This document shows, in pieces, positions 9,500-17,700 of a stretch of DNA of 64,000 nt; the stretch's first letter is position 1; every line of letters starts with the position of its first letter. Source of the stretch: Maricaulis sp965228215 (GTDB taxonomy: Bacteria > Pseudomonadota > Alphaproteobacteria > Caulobacterales > Maricaulaceae); NCBI GenBank assembly GCA_965228215.1, contig OZ245800.1, forward strand, positions 558,001 through 622,000, written 5' to 3'. A program made the position numbers and the translations under genes. The notes beneath the pieces were generated by a model. The model saw only the letters and a program-made list of their open reading frames with translations, was not told the origin of the DNA and did no database searches.

Positions 9500-10813
9500 T
9501 CAATCGTCGCTTGGCCGTCCAATACTCACATATTTGAACCCGGCAGCCTGCGCGTCGTCGGGATTGTAGATATTTCGAAGATCAACCAATAGCGGCGAGG
9601 CCATCGCTTGCTTCAACCGCTCGAAATCAAGTGCCCGGAATTCGTTCCATTCCGTGATGATGACCAAGGCATCGGCTTTCTCAGCACACAAATACGGGCC
9701 GGAGACGAAATTAACATCCGAAAACATCGATTCCGCCTCGATCGTGCCGGCAGGGTCGAAGGCCGAAATTTGAGCCCCGGCCTTTTGCAAAGCCGGAACA
9801 ATCTCCAAACTTGGCGCCTCTCGCATATCGTCAGTATTGGGCTTGAAGGTCAAACCGAGAATAGCAATGCGCTTGCCCGTTACATCCCCCTCGCAGGCTT
9901 CGATCACTTTGTGTGCCATCGCCCGTTTGCGGGCATCATTCACGTCTACGACGGTCTCTATCAAACGAAGCGGGGCGCCAGCATCTTGAGCGGTGCGCGT
10001 GATTGCTAGCGTATCCTTCGGAAAGCATGAACCGCCGTAACCGGGCCCAGCATTCAGGAACTTGCCGCCAATACGGTTATCCAATCCAACCCCGCGCGCG
10101 ACCTCCTGAACGTTAGCACCGACCTTTTCGCACAAATCGGCGATCTCATTAATGAAGGTAATTTTCATCGCCAAGAACGCGTTAGCCGCATACTTGATCA
10201 ATTCCGATGTGCGTCGCGAGGTAAAGACAAGCGGCGTTTCATTTAGAAAGAGCGGGCGATAAAGCTCATGCATAACCGCCCGAGCCCTATCTTCATCCGT
10301 TCCAACCACAACTCGATCCGGGCGCTTGAAATCATCGATAGCCGCGCCCTCGCGCAAGAATTCCGGGTTTGATACAACGGCGAAATCTGCGTCCGGCCGC
10401 GTGTCGCGAATGATGCGCTCGACCTCATCACCCGTTCCTACCGGCACGGTCGATTTTGTAACGACAACTGTGTAATCCTCGATCGTCTCCGCGATCTCCT
10501 GGGCGGCGGCATAGACATAGCTTAGGTCGGCAAATCCGTCGCCGCGCCTAGATGGTGTACCGACTGCGATAAAGACAGCGTCGGCACCACGAACAGCCTC
10601 TTTCAGATCGAGGGTGAACTTCAGCCGACCCTCACGTACGCTTCGCTGAACAAGTAGGTCCAAACCGGGTTCATAGATCGGAATACCGCCCGAATTGAGC
10701 GTCTCGACCTTTCTCGCATCCTTATCGACGCAGATGACTTCATGGCCGAAATCCGCGAAACACGCGCCAGACACCAAGCCAACATATCCAGTTCCGATCA
10801 TTGCCACGCGCAT
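9500..10813 (-). CDS. ugd: UDP-glucose 6-dehydrogenase
   Basis: Oxidises UDP-glucose to UDP-glucuronate with two NAD. The N-terminal motif MIGTGYVGLVSGACFADFGH is the NAD-binding fold; later come TKSTVPVGTGD, NPEFLREG, the catalytic-Cys motif PGYGGSCFPKD and the FKPNTDDMRE C-terminal domain. From the ATG at 10813, which has GGAG eight bases upstream, it has 437 residues, usual for the bacterial TuaD/Ugd group. It uses the product of GalU (12.4 kb) and feeds the glucuronate epimerase at 13.3 kb, so the three form a UDP-uronic acid supply route. A hairpin lies between it and glmM. Confidence 0.95.
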   Translation of the reverse strand: MRVAMIGTGYVGLVSGACFADFGHEVICVDKDARKVETLNSGGIPIYEPGLDLLVQRSVREGRLKFTLDLKEAVRGADAVFIAVGTPSRRGDGFADLSYVYAAAQEIAETIEDYTVVVTKSTVPVGTGDEVERIIRDTRPDADFAVVSNPEFLREGAAIDDFKRPDRVVVGTDEDRARAVMHELYRPLFLNETPLVFTSRRTSELIKYAANAFLAMKITFINEIADLCEKVGANVQEVARGVGLDNRIGGKFLNAGPGYGGSCFPKDTLAITRTAQDAGAPLRLIETVVDVNDARKRAMAHKVIEACEGDVTGKRIAILGLTFKPNTDDMREAPSLEIVPALQKAGAQISAFDPAGTIEAESMFSDVNFVSGPYLCAEKADALVIITEWNEFRALDFERLKQAMASPLLVDLRNIYNPDDAQAAGFKYVSIGRPSDD

Positions 10814-10878
10814 GCGAGCCACTCCAGTCTTTGCACGCTGGGTATCGCCTAGACACCCACAACGCGCAAGAATTGATT

Positions 10879-10902
10879 GTCAGCCAGCACTGTTAGCTGA
10901 CA
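10879..10902 (-). other. Hairpin between glmM and ugd
   Basis: Inverted repeat with 7-base arms (TGTCAGC / GCTGACA) separated by 11 bases, in the gap between the glmM stop and the ugd start. There is no T-run after it on the minus strand, so it may be a weak terminator, an attenuator or nothing functional. Confidence 0.3.
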
Positions 10903-10923
10903 GACTAACGCGTGGACAAGTCT

Positions 10924-12270
10924 TCAGCCCAGACCGCTTGCAATCGCAGACTTAACATCGTCGACGACGCGGCGAATAGATTGCTGCTCGCCCTCAGCCA
11001 TCACGCGAATTACCGGTTCGGTGCCAGACGCCCGCACAACGATTCGCCCGGCGTCTCCCAGATCGCCTTCGATCTCGGCGATACGAGATTTGACTGATTT
11101 GAGCTCGAGCGGATTCTGGCCGTTCTTCACTCGAACATTCTCCAAGATTTGCGGGGCCGGTTTGAACGCGTTTAGCAGGGCGCTGGAACTGATAGCGCGC
11201 TCTACCATGATTTTAAGGACTTGCAGCGCAGCAATCAGACCATCCCCAGTCGGACTCAAATCCGGCATGACGATGTGACCGGATGCCTCACCACCAAGAT
11301 TTATTCTCTTCTCCAGCATGCGGGCCGTCACGTAGCGATCCCCAACCTTGGTCCGCTCCAGATCGATGCCGAGCTCTGCCAGATAGCGTTCCAGGCCGAG
11401 ATTCGACATGACGGTTGCCGCTATTGCCGGTTGCGCAAGCCGGCCTGATTCCTGCCAGCTGCTAGCGAGTACGGCCAGTATCTGGTCGCCATCCACCACC
11501 CGGCCCTCGTTGTCACACAACACAACGCGATCACCGTCACCGTCCAGCGCAATACCCAAATCGGCGCGAAAGGTCTTAACCTCTTCCGCCAAACGTTGCG
11601 GAGCCGTGGAACCGCATTCCTCGTTGACGTTGAAACCATTGGGCTCGACACCGATAGGGATCACGTCTGCGCCCAGCTCCCACAGGGAGGTAGGCGCGAC
11701 CTTGTAGCCTGCTCCATTGGCGCAATCCACCACCAGTCTCAAACCGGCCAGACTGAGGGATTTGGGGAAGGTCGACTTCACAATCTCGACATAACGCGCC
11801 TGGGCATCATCGATACGCTTCGCACGCCCCAGATCCGCCGGCGCAGCCAATTCCTCGGTCAGCCCACTTTCCATCAAGGCTTCGATGCGCACTTCCGAAG
11901 CATCGTCGAGCTTCTTGCCATCCGGGCCGAAAAGCTTGATTCCATTGTCATGATAGGGATTGTGCGACGCAGTGATCATCACGCCCAGATCTGCTCGCAG
12001 AGAGCGCGTCATCTGTGACACAGCAGGCGTCGGCAAAGGCCCGAACTGGAATACGTCCATTCCGACAGACGTAAAGCCAGCGACTAGAGCAGACTCAATC
12101 ATGTAGCCCGACAAGCGTGTGTCTTTGCCGATCACGACTGAATGCCGCCCGGCGTGGCGAACGAAGTGCTTACCGGCCGCCATGCCAAGCCGCAGAGCTG
12201 TCTCAGCCGTCATCGGAAAGCTGTTCGTCAAACCGCGGACGCCGTCTGTTCCGAAGTATTTCTTGCTCAT
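10924..12270 (-). CDS. glmM: Phosphoglucosamine mutase
   Basis: Converts glucosamine-6-phosphate to glucosamine-1-phosphate for UDP-GlcNAc synthesis in peptidoglycan and LPS formation. The start KKYFGTDGVRGLTN is diagnostic for GlmM, followed by the phosphoserine loop MITASHNPYHDNGIK, the metal loop ALDGDGDRVV, the sugar motif GGEASGHI and the phosphate-binding RASGTEPVIRVM. It has 448 residues from the ATG at 12270, with GGAAG upstream; a frame extension to 12297 is disfavoured. It is divergent from galU, with a 130-base shared upstream region. Confidence 0.97.
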   Translation of the reverse strand: MSKKYFGTDGVRGLTNSFPMTAETALRLGMAAGKHFVRHAGRHSVVIGKDTRLSGYMIESALVAGFTSVGMDVFQFGPLPTPAVSQMTRSLRADLGVMITASHNPYHDNGIKLFGPDGKKLDDASEVRIEALMESGLTEELAAPADLGRAKRIDDAQARYVEIVKSTFPKSLSLAGLRLVVDCANGAGYKVAPTSLWELGADVIPIGVEPNGFNVNEECGSTAPQRLAEEVKTFRADLGIALDGDGDRVVLCDNEGRVVDGDQILAVLASSWQESGRLAQPAIAATVMSNLGLERYLAELGIDLERTKVGDRYVTARMLEKRINLGGEASGHIVMPDLSPTGDGLIAALQVLKIMVERAISSSALLNAFKPAPQILENVRVKNGQNPLELKSVKSRIAEIEGDLGDAGRIVVRASGTEPVIRVMAEGEQQSIRRVVDDVKSAIASGLG

Positions 12271-12400
12271 GGATGCATTCTTCCGTGGAGTTAGCACTCA
12301 TATGTATGCGTCGAAAGCTTACGCGATGTGAACCCGTGGTATGGACCTTCCAGGCAATCGCTCCTAGGAGTTATGATATCGAACAAGGATAAAATCCAAC

Positions 12401-13273
12401 ATGAAAGTTCGCAAAGCCGTACTTCCCGTCGCCGGTCTCGGCACCCGTGTCCTCCCGGCCACGAAATCCATTCCGAAGGAAATGCTGCCGGTCTTCGACC
12501 GTCCCGCAATCCAGTATGTCGTCGACGAGGCGCGCGAAGCCGGTATCGAGCATTTCGTGTTCGTCACGGGCCGGAACAAGGGTGCGATCGAGGATTACTT
12601 CGACCGGGCCTACGAGCTGGAAGCGACGCTGTCGGGCAAGGGCAAGCAGACCATTCTCGACGAACTGGCCTCCACCCTGCCCCAACCCGGCTCGATGAGC
12701 TTCGTGCGCCAGCAGGCGCCTCTCGGCCTCGGTCACGCGATCTGGTGCGCGCGCGATGTCATCGGTGACGAACCCTTCGCGATCCTCCTGCCCGACGTGC
12801 TGGTTCACGGCGAGCGCAGCTGTCTCGCCCAGATGATGGACATCTACAACGAGGCCGGAGGCAATGTGATTGCCGTCGACCAGATCCCGCAGGAAGAGAC
12901 TCATAAATACGGTGTGATTGACGCGACCGAACGTGATGGACGCAAGATGCGCATGCGCGGCATGGTCGAGAAACCGCCGTCACACGAGGCGCCTACCAAT
13001 CTCCGCATCACCGGACGCTATATCCTGCAGGGCACGATCTTCGACTATCTGGCCAATCAGGCCGCCGGCGCGGGTGGGGAAATTCAGCTGACAGACGCCA
13101 TGGCACGCCTGATGGAAGACCAGGATTTCCACGCACTGGAGTTTGAAGGCCGCAGTTATGATTGCGGTGACAAGATCGGTTATCTCGAAGCCACGCTTGC
13201 GTTCGCCCTCAATCATCCGGATCTCGGCCAGGCGGCGCGGGAACTCGCTACCGGCATGCTCGCTGACGGCTGA
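12401..13273 (+). CDS. galU: UTP--glucose-1-phosphate uridylyltransferase
   Basis: Makes UDP-glucose from UTP and glucose-1-phosphate. The N-terminal motif VLPVAGLGTRVLPATKSIPKEMLP is characteristic (GLGTR and KEMLP loops), followed by LGLGHAIWCA, LLPDVLV and MVEKPP. It has 290 residues, the normal size. AAGGAT stands about ten bases before the ATG at 12401. The gene ends exactly where the convergent epimerase gene begins its stop codon. UDP-glucose made here serves Ugd and probably other glycosyltransferases. Confidence 0.97.
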   Translation: MKVRKAVLPVAGLGTRVLPATKSIPKEMLPVFDRPAIQYVVDEAREAGIEHFVFVTGRNKGAIEDYFDRAYELEATLSGKGKQTILDELASTLPQPGSMSFVRQQAPLGLGHAIWCARDVIGDEPFAILLPDVLVHGERSCLAQMMDIYNEAGGNVIAVDQIPQEETHKYGVIDATERDGRKMRMRGMVEKPPSHEAPTNLRITGRYILQGTIFDYLANQAAGAGGEIQLTDAMARLMEDQDFHALEFEGRSYDCGDKIGYLEATLAFALNHPDLGQAARELATGMLADG

Positions 13274-14308
13274 TCAGGCGTCGCGCGACTTCCACTCACG
13301 GAACCAGTCGGCGAACCGGGCCATCCCGGTCGCGATATCGACCGTGGGCTCGTAGCCGTAATCCCGTTTCAGCTTGCTGACATCGGCATAGGTCTGGGTC
13401 ACATCGCCAGCCTGCATCGGCAGCATGATCTTCTCGGCGGTCAGTCCCAGCGCACCCTCGAGCGTGCTGATCATGTCCATCAGACGGACGGGCGACGCGC
13501 CGCCGATATTGTAGACCTCGTGCCGGCCGCGGGCCGGATCATCACGAAGCACGCGCAGAAGCGAGCTGACGATGTCGTCGATATAGGTGAAGTCGCGTTT
13601 CATCTCGCCATTGTTGAAGACCTTGATGGGACGTCCCTCCATCATGGCATCGGCAAAGAGCCAGTAGGCCATGTCGGGCCGCCCCCAGGGTCCGTAGACG
13701 GTAAAGAAGCGCAATCCGGTCGCGGGCACGTTGTAGAGCGACGCATAGGATGCGGACAGCAATTCGTCGGATCGTTTGGTCGCCGCGTAGAGCGAGGCCG
13801 GCGAATTCGCGGCGTCGTCCTCACGGAACGGCACTTCGGCCCGCTCGCCATAGACCGAGCTCGACGAGGCATAGACCAGGTGTTTCAGCCCGTCCCCCAG
13901 CGCCCTCGCCGCCTCCAACATGGTGAGATGCCCTGTGAGATTCGACGCGGCATAGGCAAACGGATTTTCGATGGAATAGCGGACACCGGCCTGCGCCGCG
14001 ACATGAAGGATGCGATCGGGCGCGACCGATTTAACAAGCGCGATCACCGTATCGCTGTCGCTGATATCGCAGGTCTCGAAGCGGAAATGCTCGTAGGAGG
14101 CCAGCTCGGCCAGGCGCGCCTGTTTGAGCGCCGGATCGTAGTAGGGATTCAGGTTGTCGATGCCGACAACCGTCTCCCCGCTTTCAAGCAGGGCCTTGCA
14201 GGCGTGAAAGCCGACAAATCCTGCGGCACCGGTGACGAATACGGTCACATTCTTCCCCTTGGCAATCGCGGCGGCCGCCGCAATCGTCTCTTGTCCGTTC
14301 GCGCCCAC
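13274..14308 (-). CDS. NAD-dependent epimerase, probably UDP-glucuronate 4-epimerase
   Basis: Short-chain dehydrogenase-fold sugar nucleotide epimerase. It shows VFVTGAAGFVGFHACKALL, GIDNLNPYYDPALKQARL (typical of LpsL/Cap1J UDP-glucuronate epimerases), VYASSSSVYG, the YAATKRSDE catalytic pair and FFTVYGPWGRPDMA. The frame opens at a GTG at 14308 (344 residues), but a GTG at 14248 with GGGGAAG just upstream would give 324 residues and start at the Rossmann strand; the shorter form is plausible. With Ugd and GalU it would provide UDP-galacturonate for surface glycans. Confidence 0.88.
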   Translation of the reverse strand: MGANGQETIAAAAAIAKGKNVTVFVTGAAGFVGFHACKALLESGETVVGIDNLNPYYDPALKQARLAELASYEHFRFETCDISDSDTVIALVKSVAPDRILHVAAQAGVRYSIENPFAYAASNLTGHLTMLEAARALGDGLKHLVYASSSSVYGERAEVPFREDDAANSPASLYAATKRSDELLSASYASLYNVPATGLRFFTVYGPWGRPDMAYWLFADAMMEGRPIKVFNNGEMKRDFTYIDDIVSSLLRVLRDDPARGRHEVYNIGGASPVRLMDMISTLEGALGLTAEKIMLPMQAGDVTQTYADVSKLKRDYGYEPTVDIATGMARFADWFREWKSRDA

Positions 14309-14412
14309 GGCACGAGTTGACGCAAATAATGCCCATAGCCGGAATTTCGCTCGTAATCTACAACCCGCTCGTCGTCTTGGTTTGGGATAAAACTGCCCCG
14401 CCCAGTTAGATT

Positions 14413-14658
14413 GTGTATACCTTTCTACTCAGCTTTCGATTGCATTTTCTATTACTCAGTCTATTATCCTATCTAATAATAGAAAGTAGCGTTTTGGGGG
14501 ATGTTGTGCCGGCTTTTTTGTCACAGCTGATCACTTGGGGATTGCTGTTCGTTTTTTCCGGCTTCGTGATCTTCGGATTATCGGTCGCCGGCATTGAATT
14601 GTTCAGATTCTACGCACGGGAAATCGAGAAACTGCGACCGAGCCTGGATCGCGACTGA
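14413..14658 (+). CDS. Possible small membrane protein
   Basis: An 81-codon frame from a GTG at 14413 in an AT-rich stretch. It contains a Leu/Ser/Phe-rich stretch at residues 4-25 and a clearer hydrophobic helix near residues 36-64 (ending in GLSVAGIELFRFY), then a charged tail. A shorter start at the GTG at 14506, with GGGGG five bases ahead, would leave a 50-residue single-helix protein. I do not recognise a family. The gene would be isolated between the epimerase and the protease terminator. It may be spurious. Confidence 0.35.
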   Translation: MYTFLLSFRLHFLLLSLLSYLIIESSVLGDVVPAFLSQLITWGLLFVFSGFVIFGLSVAGIELFRFYAREIEKLRPSLDRD

Positions 14659-14720
14659 TCCGGCGCAAGTGACGCCACCAAGCGTCATCCCGGCTTCCTG
14701 GCAATTCCAGAAACGACCAC

Positions 14721-14745
14721 GGGCGCGAGACAATGTCTCGCGCCC
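14721..14745 (-). terminator. GC-rich hairpin downstream of the protease gene
   Basis: Perfect 11-base inverted repeat (GGGCGCGAGAC / GTCTCGCGCCC) with a 3-base loop, 22 bases after the protease stop codon. The T-run that follows on the minus strand is weak, so it may act as a terminator or as an mRNA 3'-end stabiliser. Confidence 0.55.
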
Positions 14746-14766
14746 GTCGTGCATTCGGAAACTGAC

Positions 14767-17700
14767 CTACCAGCCTTCCGGCGTATCGACCGGCACGTAT
14801 TCGCCGGCCTCCGCTGCCAGGTCCGTATCATCAGCCACCGGCAAATCGATCTGAGCCGGAAGCGGTTTCATGGCCGGCACATCATCGGAGACATCACCGA
14901 GCACAGTAAAGCTGGCCTCATTGCCCACGACCGGGGTGAGATCCCAGCTCCCGGCCTCCTCCGCCGTGATATCGGTCAATTCCACCGGTCCGATCGACTC
15001 TGCGACGGGCTGGTCGGTCAGAAGGTCGAAACCCTCATCCGGGATCTCGTTCGAGAGCCCGGTCAGCTCGATACGGGCCGGCAGGGGCCGCATGACATCG
15101 TCCGCACTGACAAGCTGCAATTCCGGAGCGCTGGCCGCATCGAGGGCCGTGCCAGGCTCCATGACTGCCGCGCCGCCCTTCTCTCCGTTATTGCCGCCAT
15201 CGATCGGCGTCAGATCAGCCAGCTTGGCCGGATCGAACGTGGGATAGGAATGATTATGACCGCCATGGTCGTGACCATCCTTGCTGTGACAGCCGACGCA
15301 GGCGCATCCGCCCTCGTGCTGTGCGAAGGCGAATTCGATCCCCGCACGGCCGATCGTCACGAAGTCGAGATCGCCGTAATACTGGACGCCGGTCGCATCC
15401 TTATCGACATCGCTGAGATTGCCGATGTAGTAGGACCAGTCGAAATAGGCCCGCGAGGACTGACCGAGATCCACGCCCGGATTGAAGTTCGCCGGAGCGA
15501 CATAGGTCGAGTTGAAGACAACATTCTCGACATCAACCAGCGTGGTCACACCATCCGGCGAGCCGGCGCGGTTATCCGTGAACACACGATTGCCCGATCC
15601 ATCCACCGTCTCCGTGTAATCGCTGGCTGCGCCGGAGAAATGAGCGGTGTCGGTACCGGTGCCGCCGACAAAACGGTCGGTACCGGCGCTGGCATAGAAG
15701 ATGTCATCGCCATTATTGCCGGTCAGCACATTGTCCGCGTTGTTACCGATCAGCGTGTCATTGCCGTTACCGCCAATGGCGTTCTCGATGATCGTGCCGC
15801 GCGCGATACCGACATTGCCGGTGCCGCCCTGCAGGCTCGAGAAGGTTTCCGGGTTCAGGTTGAGGATCTGGTTCGCATTGGAACCGGAGTAATCCATCGT
15901 GTCCGTACCGCCGGAATCGAAGATCGTGTAGGACGTCACATTCGTGAAGGACGTGGCGTCGTAGATCACATTGCCGGCTGTCGAATTGAAGCCGTAGACC
16001 GTGTCACCCACACGCGTCGTCGTGGACAGGCCGTACATGTTCTGCATGGCAAGCACATCGGCGATCTGCGGGCTCAGAACGAAGGCGAGATTGGCACTCG
16101 TATACGTGTTCTCGGTCTGGTCGAAATACGACATGACCGTCGTCTGCCAGGAATCGTTCTTGTAGATCGAATCCGTCGCGTAGCTGGCCGTGGTGTTGTA
16201 CGGACCGCCATGACCGAGGCCGAGGGCGTGGCCGATCTCGTGGATATAGGTCTGGAAGGAATAGGTATCGATGCCGGTACCATTGTCCGCCAGCCATTGC
16301 GTCGAGACGTTGACGTCGACCGAGGTGATGAAACCACCGGCCTGCGTGACACTGGCGAAGGCGCCATCCTCGTCATCATCGAAGGTGATCTGGGCCGTGC
16401 CATTGGTCTCGGTGAATGTGATCCCGGTAATGTCGGACCACAATTCGAGCGCCGCGCGAGCAAGGGTCTGGCCGTCAGCCGTCAGGGCGGTGATGTTAAC
16501 CGTCAGCGAACCGCCGGTGGAGACATTCCACTTGGCGCTGTTGAAACCATTGAGATCGAGATAGGCCGCGATCTCGTCGAACGTCCACACGGCGTCGTCG
16601 ATACCGACGTTCATCGTGTACTGGCCGGTCGAGCCGCCCTGGTCTTCCCATGCACCGATCGAGACGTAATACGTGCCCGACGTGGTCGGCGTGAAATACA
16701 TGGTGGAACTGGTATCGATACCCGTCGCGACGTCATCATTCTCCTTGATGAGGTTTGCGGTACCGTCGTAGAGGCGAAGATAAGTATCGGTCAGAGGAGA
16801 TGTGCCCGAGCCCTCTGCCGTGAAGACATAGGTCTGGCCGGCCGTCAGCTCGACCGCCACCCAGTCGCGGTCGAGATTGGCTTCAAGCACACCCGTGAAG
16901 GATCCACCCGAGACCATCTGGATCGTGGTCGACGAGTCTGCCGGCAGATCGCCGCCGTCCTGGGCATTCGCCACCGTGATGGTGATGGCCTGGTCGGTGG
17001 TACCGCCTGCATCGGTCGCAGAGACCGTGACGTCATAGACATTGTCGGCACCCGCATCACCCGGAGCCTCGAAATCAGGCGCCGTCTTGAAGCTGATCTC
17101 GCCGGTCGTCGCATCGATATTGAACAGGGCCGCGTCGGCACCGGAGATTGCGTAGGTTACGGTATTGCCCGGCGAGCTCGGCGTCGCGGTGGCGACATAG
17201 GCCGAGGTCTGGTTCTCCGACACTGTCTGAGCTGCCGGCGAAGTCACCGTCGGGCCCGCGCTTTCGGCGGCATCCGTCACCGTGATGGCGACATTCTGAT
17301 TGGTCGAATTCGTACCGTCAGAGGCGGTCACGATGATGTCATAGACATTGTTCGCACCCGCGTCGGACGGGTTCTCGAAGTCGGGAGCTGCCTTGAAGGT
17401 CACGACACCCGTGGTCGAATTGATATCGAACAGCGCCGCATCGGTACCGGACAGTGAATAGGTGATCGTGGCGTCGCGGTCGGCGTCCGTCGCGTCGGCA
17501 TCATAGGCCGAGGTCTGGTTTTCCGGCACACTCGCCGATGTTCCGGACGTGAAGACCGGAGCGGATTCGTTCACATCGGTCACCGTGATGGTGACGTTCT
17601 GGTTCACCGGATTGGTGCCGTCCGTCGCCGTGACGATGACTTCGTAGATATTATCGGCATTGGCATCGCCAGGGGTTTCCGCGTCCGGAGCGACCTTGAA

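Noticed and set aside
14749..17457. Long plus-strand frame antisense to the protease gene (902 codons)
   Set aside because: It mirrors the protease repeats; its translation is rich in Arg, Ile and Gly with no known domain, and its openness follows from codon bias on the other strand.
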